A stretch of 64,000 nt of DNA, from contig CM071573.1 in NCBI GenBank assembly GCA_036426205.1, positions 45,289,664 to 45,353,663 of the forward strand, read 5' to 3'. Positions 1 through 11,087 of this stretch are shown here, piece by piece. Both the position numbers and the translations under genes were made by a program. The first letter of the stretch is position 1, and the number at the start of each line of letters is the position of its first letter. The notes under the pieces are model-generated. The model was not told the DNA's origin. It searched no databases and worked only from the letters and a program-made list of their open reading frames with translations. Source of the DNA: Ascaphus truei (Eukaryota; Chordata; Amphibia; Anura; Ascaphidae).

Positions 1-538
1 TTAACCCTTTCAAATGCCGAGTGTCTGTAAGCTTCAGTGCAGAAGATATTTTGTAGTATTTGATGCTAACAGTGTTCAAGGCCCAAGGTGATAATATTGT
101 TAAAAATAACCCAAACAAATTAAATATTTGTATTTTCGGCATATTCTTATTCTGTATGTTCTGCGATTTATTGTATTCTGGTCACATTTTTCTCCAAAAG
201 TAAAAGAAAATTTATTTTAAGTCAAATTAAATAAAGTAAATGCAGTATGAATTTCTGTTTCTCTCTTATATACTTTGTGGATACGCAACATAAGAGTTAC
301 ACATAGGTATATATAAAATTCATTTTGATTATGCTCCCCGGCATTTGGAATCTTATAAACATACACTTAAATACTGTATTATACAAGAAAAAATTAATAT
401 TAAAACATGTACTGTACAATATATGCAAATGGAGCTGTCAAAGCATGATTACATTTCTTGGTAATACAAATTATAGAAGATGAAACTGATGACAAATACA
501 ATGCAAAAGCTAAGGTTTTACAGAGGAGACAGCGGAGC
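1..538. other. AT-rich sequence, nothing recognised
   Basis: AT-rich DNA with no open frame of interest and no repeat family I can name. Confidence 0.5.
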
Positions 539-765
539 CAGAGAGAGAGAGAGAGATGAGAGAGAGAGAGAGGAGATGAGAGAGAAGAGAAAGGAGAGAG
601 GGAGAGAGGAGAGAGCAGAAGAGAGAGCGAGGAGAGAGTAGAGGAGAGGAGAACCCACAAACCTACACACCACACACCACACACCACACACCACACACCA
701 CACACCACACACACCATATATGTAAATACCATGTGTGTGTGTGTATATGTATATATATATATATT
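539..765. repeat. Compound GA / CACAC / GT / AT simple repeats
   Basis: A GA-rich tract (539-650) runs into a CACAC-type tract (660-712), then GT (733-745) and AT (748-765). Open frames through it are low-complexity artefacts. The AT tract replaces the outer left end of the Tc1 element that follows. Confidence 0.9.
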
Positions 766-1078
766 ATACAATAACAATCATCTGTTCCTTAGCAGGTCTA
801 AAAATTAGATAAATACAACCTCAGATGAACAACAACACATGACATATTACACAGTGTCATGATTTATTTAACAAAAATAAAGCCAAAATGAAAAAGCTAT
901 GTGTGAAAAACTAAGTACACCTTTACTGCTTTTATAGGAATTAAGATGCTAATTAGCAGACAGGTGCTGCTAATCAAATGCCCTTGCTTAGTTGATCATC
1001 AGCAAGTGTAACCACCTCTATAGAAGCCGAAATTTTAGCAGTATGCTGGTCTGGAGCATTCAGGTGTGTGTTAACACA

Positions 1079-2089
1079 ATGCCAAGGAGGAAAGACATCA
1101 GCAATGATCTTAGAGAAGCAATTGTTGCTGCCCATCAATCTGGGAAGGGTTATAAGGCCATTTCCAAACAATTTAAAGTCCATCATTCTACAATGAGAAA
1201 GATTATTCAAAAGTGGAAAACATTCAAGACAGTTGCCAATCTTCCCAGGAGTGGACATCCCAGCAAATTCACCCCAAGGTCAGACTGTGCAATGCTCAGA
1301 TAAATTGCAAAATACCCAAGAGTTACAACTCAGACTCTACAAGCCTCAGTTAGCATGTTAAAGTTCATGACGGTACTATTAGAAAAAGACTGAACAAGTA
1401 TGGTTTGTTTGGAAGGGTTGCTAGGAGAACGCCTCTTCTCTCTAAAAAGAACATGGCAGCACGTCTTAGGTTTGCAAAGTTGCATCTCATCAAACCACAA
1501 GACTTCTGGAACAATGTCCTTTGGACAGACGAGACCAAAGTGAAGATGTTTTCCCATAATGCACAGCACCACATTTGGCGAAAACCAAACACAGCATGTC
1601 AGCACAAACGCCTCATACCAACTGTCAAGCACGGTGGTGGAGGGGTGATTACTTGGGCTTGCTTTTGCAGCCACAGGACCTGGGAACCTTGCAGTCATTG
1701 AGTTGTCCATGAACTCTTCTGTATACCAAAGTATTCTAGAGTCAAATGTGAGGCCATCTGTCCGACAGCTAAAACTTGGCCGAAATTGAGTCATGCAACA
1801 GGACAATGATCCCAAGCACACCAGCAAATCTACAACAGAATGGCTGGAAAAGAATCAAGGTCTTGCAAAGGCCCAGTTAAAGTCCAGACCTCAACCGATT
1901 GAAATGCAGTGGCTGGACCTTAAGAGAGCTGTGCATAAACAAATGCCCACAAACCTCAATGAACTGAAGCAATGTTTTAAAGAAGAGTGGGCCAAAATTC
2001 CTCCACACCGATATGAGAGACTGATAAAATCCTACAGAAAACGATTACTTCAAGTTATTGCTGCTAAATGTGGTTCTACAAGCTATTGA
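1079..2089 (+). pseudogene. Tc1-like transposase, broken
   Basis: This is a cut-and-paste transposase of the IS630/Tc1/mariner superfamily, close to its usual length of about 340 codons. The start at 1079 (MPRRKD) matches the family start; an upstream in-frame ATG at 992 lies in the terminal repeat. The N-terminal paired-type helix-turn-helix is intact (about 1079-1300). A TAA at 1301 then ends the frame. The catalytic region continues in another frame, with WTDETK holding the first aspartate (codon at 1528). It returns to the first frame by 1793, where QDNDPKHTS (second aspartate) and PIE (glutamate codon at 1901) are visible. The spacing between the last two acidic residues is a little shorter than the usual DD34E. 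At least one stop and two frameshifts make it non-functional. Confidence 0.93.
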
Positions 2090-2172
2090 ATCATAAGGTG
2101 TACTTAGTTTTTCACACATGGCTTCTCCATTTTGGCTTTATTTTTGTTAAATAGTTCATGACACGGTGCAAT

Positions 2173-2256
2173 AAAATTAGGTAAATACATCCTCAAATGA
2201 ACAACAACACATGACAATGTGTTGTTGTTCATTTGAGGATGTATTTACCTAATTTT
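2173..2256. repeat. 39-bp perfect hairpin inside the Tc1 right end
   Basis: Positions 2173-2211 and 2218-2256 are perfect reverse complements around a 6-nt loop. The arm sequence also occurs imperfectly in the left terminal repeat (about 793-840), so a terminal segment has been duplicated in inverted orientation within the right end. Confidence 0.9.
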
Positions 2257-2348
2257 AAGACCTGCTAAGGAACATGATTGTTATTATGTCCTGATATGTA
2301 AAACCATAGAATTCAAAGAGGGTGTACTTTCTTTTTCACACAACTGTA

Positions 2349-2866
2349 CATTATCTCTAACTGTGCATGCTATGTGTTGTATATACAGGCATACCCCGCA
2401 TTAACGTACACAATGGGACCGGAGCATGTATGTAAAGCGAAAATGTACTTAAAGTGAAGCACTACCTTTTTTCCACTTATCGATGCATGTACTGTACTGC
2501 AATCGTCATATACGTGTCTAACTGATGTAAATAATGCATTTGTACCAGGCTCTATAGTCTCCCCGCTTGTGCACAGCTTCGGTACAGGTAGGCAGCCAGT
2601 ATTGCTGTTCAGGACGTGCTGACAGGCGCATGCGCGAGCTGCCGTTTGACTATTGGGCGATATGTCCTTACTCGCGAGTGTACTTAAAGTGAGTGTCCTT
2701 AAACCGGGGTATGCCTGTAATGTATACCCTGTTCACTTATGTAACTGTATTTGTAACCATGTACTGTTTGTCATCTTAACTCTATGCCCAGGACATACGT
2801 GAAAATGAGAGGTAACTCATAGCGTGATTCCGTAAAATAAAGCAATTTATTGATTCATAAAATCCA
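2349..2866 (+). mobile_element. L2-like LINE 3' tail, split by a MITE
   Basis: The flanks of the pogo-like MITE read together as the same 3' tail found at 63640-63900 (+), and in reverse at 31968-32250 and 19384-19730. Shared words are ATCTCTAACTG, GTATAACCCTGTTCAC and GGACATACTTGAAAACGAG. Only untranslated tail is present. The minus-strand copy near 32 kb links the tail to an L2-type reverse transcriptase. Confidence 0.7.
2386..2717. mobile_element. pogo/Tigger-like MITE, 332 bp
   Basis: It begins CAGGCATACCCCG and ends with the reverse complement CGGGGTATGCCTG, flanked by TA on both sides (2384-2385, 2718-2719). The termini resemble the CAGGCATACC ends of Tigger elements (pogo group, TA target sites). 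There is no coding capacity. Removing the element and one TA restores the L2 tail, so the boundaries are firm. Confidence 0.82.
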
Positions 2867-2869
2867 ACT

Positions 2870-3150
2870 ACTCTCAAAAGGTAGCTGGTAATTGCGCATT
2901 TCGACAAAACAGAAGATCATATGGTGTGTATAGATGGAGACCGGCCTCGGGAACATCGTTTCCTGGCTGGACTGTTCACGCACTTCCTCTTCTGGTCATA
3001 AGGTCTGAGATGTGCGTCTTCCTCCGGCACTGTGTAGCATAGGTCAGGTTCCTCGGCTCTTGAGTTCCCCCATACAGGTGGCGTAATGGCTCCTTGAAGT
3101 GTCCAACAAACACAAATAGCAAACACTCTACGCGTTTCATCAGAGTTCCA
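2870..3150 (-). mobile_element. Penelope-type terminal repeat remnant (putative)
   Basis: A GC-richer block ends in a motif at 3123-3146 which, on the minus strand, reads ACTCTGATGAAACGCGTAGA. It has CTGATGA and GAAAC-GCGT words and flanking ACTCT/AGAGT arms as in a hammerhead ribozyme, but helix II is absent. The PLE assignment comes from similarity to other termini in the window; no coding sequence is attached. Confidence 0.4.
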
Positions 3151-3171
3151 CGCATGGAAAGTGTATATGTG

Positions 3172-3337
3172 TACTGTGTGTGTGTGTGTGTGTGTATATG
3201 TATATATATATGTATCAGTACCGTGTTAGCCGAGCTTCAATAATCAAAAAATAAATAGATGATACCGTTCTGTGGCTAACGAAATGCTTTTATTTGTGCG
3301 AGCTTTCGAGATACACTGATACAGTGCCTGCTGTTAT

Positions 3338-3388
<51 letters not shown>

Positions 3389-3413
3389 TATATATAGATA
3401 TATATAGATATAT

Positions 3414-3452
<39 letters not shown>

Positions 3453-3455
3453 TTT
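3172..3455. repeat. GT/AT microsatellites around a PLE-type terminus fragment
   Basis: GT and AT repeats occupy 3172-3210 and a long TA/TATAGA tract 3340-3452. Between them, 3212-3322 is a minus-strand fragment of the repeat also seen at 11088-11275, 26028-26130 and 58118-58300 (shared words GCTAACGAAATGC and GAGCTTTCGAGATAC). It is cut before the hairpin is complete. Confidence 0.75.
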
Positions 3456-4252
3456 TGTAAATGCGTTCTGGCCTTATTTAATACCTTAAAGCAACAATAT
3501 ACCACACTCACCAACAATAAACATCTTGTTTCTTTTAAGCCTTTCAGAGTCCTTTTGCTATAGTTTTTACCAATCCCGGTCTATTTAATTCTGTCGAATT
3601 CTGGAAATATCAGTTCCTGCTGCTATAAAAAGTAAGCGCACTAAAGTTGTATAATTCACCATGATAGTACAGCTGACATACACTATTATGTAAAACCCTT
3701 TAATTCCTCATGTATTAATTTTTAAACTGCTTAACAATTGCATTGTATGTAACTTGCAATTCAAATGTCATATATTTTGAAGGCCACCAGAGTCAGATCT
3801 TACAGTTGGGTTTAAAAAAAATGGCAGAATGTGCCGCAATTGATATTATTATTAGAGATGTAATAAATATTCCAAAGTGAATTCACAAACCTTTTGATAT
3901 ATTTTTTTTTAACTAAATTTGGTTCCGTGTGGACCAGCCTGCAGAACTTTTAAGGTCTAAAAGTTTCTCAAAAATCACACATTTCCACCATTTATTTACA
4001 ATTTCACCAATAAATTGCAGCTTAATTATAATTTGCAAGTGATTCTCGAAGCATTTTCTCATCTGAACTCCAGAAAAAAACCATATTGCAGGGTCAGAAA
4101 GTGAGTTAGTATCACTAATTGAAATGCTTGGCAGCTTTTGATTATGCTAGACTGTGCTCTAACTGATTCACAACTTTCTTAGTGGATAAAGGGCCAATTT
4201 TGCATAGTTTGCTATCTCAATGAAGGCTTTGCACATTTCTAAATATTATACT
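3456..4252. other. AT-rich, nothing recognised
   Basis: No long open frame, repeat family or regulatory motif that I can support. Confidence 0.5.
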
Positions 4253-4948
4253 TGTAACATGGTTAGTCTACCCTGCCTCTCTTTCCCCCCTGTCACATAA
4301 GTCCTTAGCAGTCTAAGCTGTGACAGGCAGTCCTGTGGGCAATTGACCCCCCCCCCCCCAATGCTCCTCTCTGAGTGACGGAGTGGAGGTGGTGAGTCAT
4401 GGTCTGTGTGTAGCCTATCAGGGTGCAGACCTTGAGCCCTCCCCTTCTGGTTCCTCAGAGGGGCAGTGCGAAATTTAGTGAGTGCTCTTCCAACCGAGTG
4501 AAGGTGTGTGGGCCTTCTCCTCCCTGCTGGGAGTGAGAGGCCAGCCAGGCCCTCATGGCTGGCTGGCTACAGGAAGATCAGAGGCTTTGCATTATGGAAG
4601 AGCCAACACCATCCAGAGGCCTGAATCCACTGATACCCTGTATCTGCTGTATTGAACCATCTGCAGTGACTGCTCAATAAACCCTTCTGTTCTTCACACC
4701 CTTGTCTGAGTTTCCAGTCTGTTGGGCAGGGGTGTATATGATTGCTTCGGTGGGGGACTGTCTCTGGTACTCCTAGAGTCCACTGAGGATGGAGGTGCTG
4801 ATCACCAGAGAAAGAACATCAGATGACACCAAAAGCCTGTGCTGGTCTCAATATCACTGCAGACAACTCAGCTCTCCTGGACCCTCACAGACATGCACAT
4901 CACTTACACATGTAGCCGAAACAGTATCTCCTAGAGGGTGGGGTTACA
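4253..4948 (+). mobile_element. Solo LTR, copy 1 (about 696 bp)
   Basis: The unit starts TGTAACATGG and ends GGTTACA, the short TG...CA inverted ends expected of an LTR. It carries AATAAA at 4676-4681. A diverged full-length partner lies at 51175-51892 on the same strand, aligning from end to end. No gag-pol or primer-binding site adjoins it, so it is read as a solo LTR, possibly Ty3/gypsy type from the ends. No clear target duplication was seen. Confidence 0.65.
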
Positions 4949-5314
4949 TGTGCTACATACTGTATACAGTATATACAATATTATACTATGTACAGTATAT
5001 ATCTACAGTATACATCTGTGTTGCCCCAAAAGGCGGGCGTCTGAAAGGGTTCCCCAAGAGCTGCTCTCCTCTGCAAAGAACCAGCGGTCTTAGGGTTAAC
5101 ATCTTGATTTATTCCTGCAATGTGTTTTGTCAGCCCCACCCCTGCAGTGTTTGACTAGACAAAGGAATTTCAAAGCCCAGCTGAATTAATTCAGAACTCC
5201 TTAAGTCTACATCTGCTTTGCCCCAAAGGCGGACAGCGAAGGGCAGCCAATGGGTGCCCGCCATTTGCTGCTGTTTGGTAATGTTACAGCTGTTCTATTG
5301 CTTCCGAAACTCAC

Positions 5315-5692
5315 CAACCCTCATCCCCTGTACCCAATGTATACTTACCCTGCCCGTAGATTGTAAACTCCTTGAGGCAGGGCCTCTCCTAACACATTGC
5401 CGCCCTATCCTACTTCTTCTAACACAATTTTAATCCTGTCTGTAAATGTTACTTATGCCCGTAATCATATCTCTAACTGCTCATGAAATATCTGTAAAAT
5501 AAATGTGTATAACCTTTGTTCATTTAATGCAATCATGTATTATTGTAACTCTGGCCTTTCCTGTCTGTCTCTTGTGTAACAATATAATTGTATTTAATTG
5601 TAGTTCTTCTCAAACTGACTGTAAAGTATTGCGACATCCCCTTAAGTGGAAGCCTGTATTTATTTAAAAAATAAACGATGATGATGATGATA
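5315..5692 (+). mobile_element. L2/CR1-group LINE 3' end
   Basis: It contains TAGATTGTAAACTCCTTGAG (5368-5387) followed by GCAGGGCC, resembling the conserved 3' region of L2-type LINEs. It ends in an AATAAA-like A-rich stretch and a GATGAT tail at 5676-5692. No open reading frame remains. Confidence 0.5.
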
Positions 5693-5925
5693 AATTAGCG
5701 TAAACATTTTCTATTGGTCCATATACTGTAACACGTCTCATATATCTCATTTCATGCACTTGAAAAAAATGTATGCAAAGTAAATAAGAGTTTGTAGATG
5801 TTGGAATTGTATATTCATATCACAGATTAACAAATTACTTTTCTAAGTGGTTATGCATCAATCTCTCTCACAGGTTAACGCACCAAAATGTGTGTTAATT
5901 CCCACTCAAGTCAATGAGAGAGAAC

Positions 5926-6024
5926 NNNNNNNNNNNNNNNNNNNNNNNNNNNNNNNNNNNNNNNNNNNNNNNNNNNNNNNNNNNNNNNNNNNNNNNNNNN
6001 NNNNNNNNNNNNNNNNNNNNNNNN
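5926..6024. other. Assembly gap (99 N)
   Basis: Unsequenced bases inside a GA-rich tandem repeat; the true length may differ. Confidence 0.99.
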
Positions 6025-6248
6025 AGAGAGGTGGGATGGAGAGAGAGAGAGAGAGGTGGGATGGAGAGAGAGAGAGTGGTGGGATGGAGGTAGAGGTGGG
6101 ATGGAGAGAGAGAGAGAGAGAGGTGGGATGGAGGTAGAGGTGGGATGGAGGTAGAGGTGGGATGGAGAGATAGAGAGAGGTGGGATAGAGAGAGAGAGAG
6201 AGGTGGGATAGAGAGAGAGAGAGAGGTGGGATAGAGAGAGGTGGGATG
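6025..6248. repeat. GA-rich minisatellite
   Basis: Repeated GAGGTGGGATGGAGAGAGAG-like units of variable length. The gap lies at its left edge. Open frames across it on both strands are artefacts. Confidence 0.9.
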
Positions 6249-6938
6249 GAATGTGCCTGTGTTAGATTCTCATAAAGTATGGACACTTTTTACTTTCCTC
6301 ACTGTACAATAGTCAACATACTGTGCAAAGTTCTCCCCAAAGATAAGAGGAAGTCAATTGGGCAAGAATAAATTACAGAGTAAAATGTTATATGCTGACA
6401 TTTTCCACCAAAATGTGCATGATAGTTTTAAGTGAAGGCCTGATTCAAGCTCAACCTGTCTCTAAGACATGATTAATTTAATTTAAATGCACATCAGTTG
6501 CAGTTAGTATTAATGAAAATTGAAATCGGACATAATGGGAATCATAAATTTGAGATCAGAAAAAGGAAACGATGGGTAAGGTGCCTTATACTTTTAAATA
6601 TCCATAAAAAGGGCTGCAGAAGATTGTTAATAGAAGCCTATGTTTATTTTGTACCTTTTAACCCCTTGGTTGCTGGAGCAACGTGCATTCGAGTGCCAGA
6701 ATCATTAAACTTTTGCCTAAAACTGGCTTGCACCATTTGTACTATGTATGCACCACCATTGATTTCCTGCTACTGTAACCCTCCTTACTCGGTTCCAAAG
6801 ATGTTTACATCACATTTAGTATATACAGTGGCAATGCTCAGTCTCTCATACCTGCTCAGGGTGCTGGGTTGGTGCAGGCTGGGCGTTTATGCTTGAATGT
6901 AACAAGGATGGGCGCCAGAAACTTTTATAAAACATGTT
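6249..6938. other. Nothing recognised
   Basis: A 132-codon open frame (6498-6896, +) crosses this stretch, but it has no recognisable domain, signal peptide or codon pattern and I treat it as chance. Confidence 0.5.
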
Positions 6939-7728
6939 GGGGCCTATTCTATAAGCCTCGATAACCCACTTATCGAGGTCTTTTCGGCCAAAATGCCTAC
7001 TGCTATTCTGTAAGCCTCGATAAGTGGGCGATAAAAGCATAAATCGCCCCTTTTTTGCAGCCATCAAAAAAAGATCACCAGGTGAGCGGCGATAAGCCAC
7101 TTATTGGCAGGTTCTGAAATATGCAATTCTAGTAGCCTTGATTAGCTTATCGAGGCTAATCGCGTCTCTAGTAATGGTGAGTTTCTCCCAAAATCCTCAC
7201 ACCAGGAAAAGTTGGCGTGAAGCTGGTGAGAACCTGCAGAGAAGGCCCGAGAGAGGACTTAAAATGCATTTTTTTTTCTTCCTGAATCGGATTGATGCCG
7301 GGAGTCTCCAGAGCTGATATCCATTAATATCAGCACGGGAGACCCCCAGCATGAATCCCATGCAATAAAAATGCATTTACAGCCAAATTCATTACCTTAA
7401 TGGCTAACCGCTAAGGCAATGAAGGGGCTTAACCACCAGTGCCATGTTTATTGTGGGTAGCGGGGGTGGGTGAAGGTGGTATTTGGCCCTTGGTGGGTGT
7501 TTAGGCCTTTCAGGGGGGTTGCAGGTGGAGTAAACCCCTTCATTACCTTAGTGGTTAATACTGCTAAAGTAATGAAGGGGTTAACCCCTCCCACTACCCA
7601 CCCGGTAGGTATAAACACCCACCAAAGGCCAAATACCCTAAAGGGGCAAATATTACCATTACATTAGTTCAAAGGGATGTGACATCACTTTAAGGGATGA
7701 TGTCACGTCCTTTAAACTAATTTGACCT

Positions 7729-7790
7729 ATCACATGGTACAGCAACCAATGGGATTGTCTTCAATCCCATTGGCTGTAATACCATGTGAT
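7729..7790. repeat. CCAAT-containing palindrome
   Basis: Arms 7729-7757 and 7762-7790 pair at about 23 of 29 positions around a 4-nt loop. CCAATGGGATTG and its complement form the inner stem and CACATGGTA the outer one. The same ATGGTAC and CCAAT words recur in the copy C palindrome. Confidence 0.8.
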
Positions 7791-7919
7791 ATGAGACATG
7801 GTTTTAAGGATGCAACGTACCTCCCTTAGAGATTACAATACATTAAAAAAAAAAATTTAAGCGGCGGGCACGGTACAGTGTCCAATCGGATTGCAGCTGT
7901 ACCATCTTACCCTAAAATG

Positions 7920-7941
7920 TGACGTCACAGGCCATATAAAA
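7920..7941 (+). promoter_or_regulatory. CRE plus TATA promoter-like cassette in copy A
   Basis: A perfect TGACGTCA (7920-7927) lies a few bases upstream of ATATAAAA (7934-7941). The same pair with the same spacing occurs at 13741-13762 in copy B, and a version with TTTAAAA occurs on the minus strand at 56619-56640 in copy C. Activity is inferred only from motif and conservation. Confidence 0.5.
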
Positions 7942-8199
7942 GGCCTGTACGTCTTATTTTAGTGGAAGATCTCGACGAGGCAACATCCGTTTGGATTTAC
8001 CATTGGGCACTTTGGAGTGAAACAATACTAAAACCAACAAAAAGAAACCCCAATGACTGCACTCGTGTTGCCAATGCTGAAATGATGATACAATTAAAAT
8101 AATTTTAATTCAAAAAGAATATAATAAAATAATGTTTATTTATGCTGGCTGGCTAATGTTTGATTTTAAATAGGCAAATGAGCTATTATCCATATCCAT

Positions 8200-8530
8200 A
8201 GACACATCACATGGTGTCACATATAAAACAGCATACTGTATTTGAACGAGTAACAAGCACGATCAGCTGGGAACCGGGGCATTCTCTCCACTCCTCTTCT
8301 ATGCTAGACCCATGTCACTCGTTTCAGCTCCCACACTTCCGGGTTAAATTCTCGGATGACAGGAGGCAGGCAACACTGGATAGAGAATCCCTCGCAATGA
8401 ACTCTGCTCACATGCTACGCGTTTCTCCGGCTAACCGGTTTCATCAGGAGTGTCTGCAGTGTCTGCCCCTAAATACCCCTTGAGATCATCTCATTGGTGT
8501 TGCGGGGATAAATAGTCAGGGTCTTAATTC
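8200..8530 (-). mobile_element. Penelope-type terminal repeat with hammerhead-like motif
   Basis: This block lies downstream of the minus-strand PLE coding remnant at 9010-9928, where a PLE terminal repeat is expected. On the minus strand, 8414-8450 reads CTGATGA, then a CCGG-TTAG-CCGG hairpin, then GAAACGCGTA, the order of hammerhead core and helix II. Helix I pairing is poor, so it is probably inactive. Confidence 0.5.
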
Positions 8531-9009
8531 AAAGCTAAATACTAAGTAACATGAATACCAATACACAAGGTACAATAAATATATTGACACAGTATAAGTG
8601 TCACACACATTTAAATCCTTCATGTAAACATGCATGGTGGTTCAATATTTAATCAAACACAAAACTAATGTTAAAAAATCTAAGAATTTCTAGGACGCAA
8701 ATGCAACTGAAAATAGACAAAGATAGAGACAAATGTTATAATCACATACAAGTAATCTAAACCATTGGAATATAGAGAAGAGGTGTGGATATAGAATCAA
8801 TGATGATTATAGGGAGGCATTTAATTTAAAGAACGGCACTAAGGTCAAATTCAATTTTCAGACCTGATGGCATAATACAGCCTAATTGATATATCTAAAA
8901 TGACTCTCATTTGATCAAATCCGCATCACTATTACCTGCTCTCCAATGAGACATTATCTGTTCGATACGTTTACAGGTTAACCCTTTAGGATTACCGTTG
9001 TGTGCCAAA

Positions 9010-9928
9010 GCAAAATGCTTAGAAACGCTGTGTGTCTATAACTTCCGTTTTATGTTCTAAGATATGTGTACGTAGTGGGCGGATGGTCTTCCCCACGTAC
9101 TGAAGACCACATGGACATTCTAGGAGATACACCACAAATTTAGACCTACAATTGATATGTTTACTGATTTTATAAGTTATTCCGGAGTTATTAGATTTGA
9201 ACAAAACCCCTATAGTTGAGCGATACAGTAACTGCAGGCTGTATAACTTTTATAACCAAGAAAACTTTTAGGAATGGTCCATCCATATAGATCTAGTTGA
9301 TTCTTTATTCGTTAAAGCACTACGTGCTAATTTATTTTTGATGTTGGGGGCCTTTCTAAATAAAACATGTGGTCTTCAGGGATATGATCCCCCAAAACGG
9401 GATCCTTTTTTAACACATACCAGTGTTGGTTTAAAATTTGTTTGATTTTTCCAGCGTCCCTATTACAATGAGTAATAAAAGGTACTTAAAATTTTCTGGC
9501 ATTCGTCTGTATTTTTTTTTTTTACTAAGGATAGAACTTCTTGTGAAAGATTTAGTTTTAGTCAAAGCACTCTCAATATTTGATTTTCTATATTTTATTT
9601 CTTCAAACTTTTTAGTGAGGATGTTGGACTGTCCTAAAAAGACATTGTTATCAGTACAGTTTCTTTTTAATCTTCTTTACTGTCCGAAGGGGATGTTTTC
9701 AATCCATTTATCATAATGGCAACCAAATGGTAAGCTACAATAGGTTTTAGTCTTTATAGTGTTATCTTCAATATAGATAGTTAGATCTAAAGAATTTATT
9801 TCCGATTCACTAATAGTGGATGTAAATTTCAAATTGACTTCGTTTGGGTCTAAATAGATAAGAAATGTATCAAAATCTTCACGGGTTCCCTTACTTGAAG
9901 GGGCAAGTTTCTTAACGGAAAACAACAA
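9010..9928 (-). pseudogene. Penelope-like polyprotein: RT C-terminus and GIY-YIG endonuclease, broken
   Basis: Penelope-like retroelements encode a telomerase-related reverse transcriptase followed by a GIY-YIG endonuclease. On the minus strand, 9928-9677 contains LDLTIYIEDNTIKTKTY and KWIENIPFGQ, typical of the PLE region after the RT core. It ends at a stop just after 9677. Downstream stretches continue to read PLE-like in shifted frames (DNNVFLGQSNILTKKFEE). The GIY-YIG domain begins at 9204 with VVYLLECPCGLQYVGKT, holding the paired YLL and YVG motifs. Several stops and frameshifts separate the pieces, so the gene is dead. The RT catalytic core is absent from this copy. Confidence 0.85.
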
Positions 9929-10533
9929 AGGGTGTCAGGACACATCTTAATACATTAATCTATACGCACAAACCTTATTTACAGGACCCACAGTGAGGTC
10001 TCCAGCCTGAACTCGGAGTGATGGAGGATGCATAACCTAGCGCTAAGTCCAACAGGAAGAAACGTGATGACAATCAATTGTTAAAATTCAAATAAAGACA
10101 CCTTAAGTGATGGAAGTCCTGCAACTGGAATGATTCTCGGATTCTTCCAAATCCTTCTTATAATTGTGCTGAAGAAAGAGTTCTCCTTGGTGCAGGTCCT
10201 CAATGTTGATATATTATGCATTGATATGGAAAACAACCAAAAAATGCATCAGTGTAAACATTCTAATTTATCTGTTGTGACAATACCACCACTTGTGTGC
10301 ATAAATAATATTATATTAAAGCACCAATAGTGACTGATAACAACCAACCCCTTTAGATCCCCTCCAGTACTAGTGATGGGAATGATTTTAAACCCTACAT
10401 ACACTGGTGTGGATAGTTAGATGCAGAATTAATGTACTGTAGATGCATGAAATACCAGATAAATGTGATGAAAAAAAGACCTGAAGGAAATAGGGGATGA
10501 ATTATTAAAACTTATCTCCAAAATAGATATGGA
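9929..10533. other. Unassigned sequence between opposed PLE fragments
   Basis: No domain recognised. It separates a minus-strand PLE 3' part from a plus-strand PLE fragment and may be untranslated PLE or other repeat DNA. Confidence 0.4.
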
Positions 10534-10714
10534 GATGTCCAATGGCATATGTAGATAAAACCTATCGCAGATTAGAATGCAACACTATTATAGGATTTGC
10601 GGAAGAACTGAGGGATCTCCTGCAAAGGGGGACTAAGAATAAAGTCATTACAAAGAAAGAGCTAGATTTTCTCGATACGAAGGATCCGAGAACACCAATT
10701 TTCCAAAACACATA
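10534..10714 (+). pseudogene. Penelope-like RT N-terminal fragment
   Basis: The plus strand reads YRRLECNTIIGFAEELRDLL, then KKELDFLDTKDPRTPIFQ. This matches the region just before RT motif 1 in Penelope/Neptune-type proteins, where a phrase of the form FL...PRxPxFY precedes the palm domain. It stops at a TAA before any catalytic motif. It is opposite in orientation to the PLE remnant at 9010-9928, so the two are separate or rearranged insertions. Confidence 0.65.
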
Positions 10715-10723
10715 AGAATATCA

Positions 10724-10724
<1 letters not shown>

Positions 10725-10754
<30 letters not shown>

Positions 10755-10956
10755 GCAACTGTAAATATTACTGTATGTTTATTTGCATGTCTTAGACAGG
10801 TCTGCAACCCTTGTGTTCCCTTGGGTCACTTTATATATAATATATATATATGATATATAGGCTATCTAGATATAGCAGATATAGTTATATAGTATATAAT
10901 ATAGTATATAGAATAGCGATAGATAGATATATATTATATATTATATATACCTGTCC
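10725..10956. repeat. TA-rich microsatellite
   Basis: TA runs at 10727-10754 and 10830-10950 with short imperfect units. The 62-codon open frame through it is an artefact. Confidence 0.85.
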
Positions 10957-11087
10957 TATTTTCTTCTATCAGACGTGCTGCCATGCTGACACCTGGATGG
11001 TTTGTAACCTACTACCACCTGTATCTACACATATGTGAGTGCCTGGTTTTCTGTACTGTTATATATGCATTCATACACACTGTATAC

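Larger units (their letters stand above)
769..2346 (+). mobile_element. Tc1-like DNA transposon, left end truncated
   Basis: The element carries a decayed Tc1 transposase between long terminal inverted repeats. The inner left repeat (about 770-923) matches the right repeat (about 2098-2346) in inverted orientation. The right end has two copies of a GTGTGAAAAAN-AAGTACACC-type motif, an outer one at 2323-2346 and an inner one at 2098-2121, which is the IR/DR arrangement known for this superfamily. The right terminus is followed by TA (2347-2348), the expected target duplication. The outer left repeat is missing and an AT microsatellite sits there instead, so the copy could not be mobilised intact. 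Confidence 0.9.
6939..7990 (+). mobile_element. Harbinger-like fold-back element, copy A
   Basis: The left terminus GGGGCCTATTCTATAAGCC resembles the ends of copies B and C and of the MITE at 40662. Inside are two hairpins of the recurrent TTCATTACC...GGTAATGAA type (7388-7429, 7533-7582), a CCAAT-bearing palindrome (7729-7790) and a CRE/TATA cassette. No transposase frame was found. The right boundary is uncertain and no matching right terminus was seen. Confidence 0.55.

Noticed and set aside
4253..5160. 121-codon frame at 4789 as a host gene
   Set aside because: It starts inside the solo LTR and runs out through unrelated AT-rich DNA.
5022..5240. Repeated GCCCCAAAAGGCGG words as a target duplication
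   Set aside because: The copies differ and no element ends could be placed between them.
6498..6896. 132-codon frame
   Set aside because: No domain or family likeness; ordinary chance length in such DNA.
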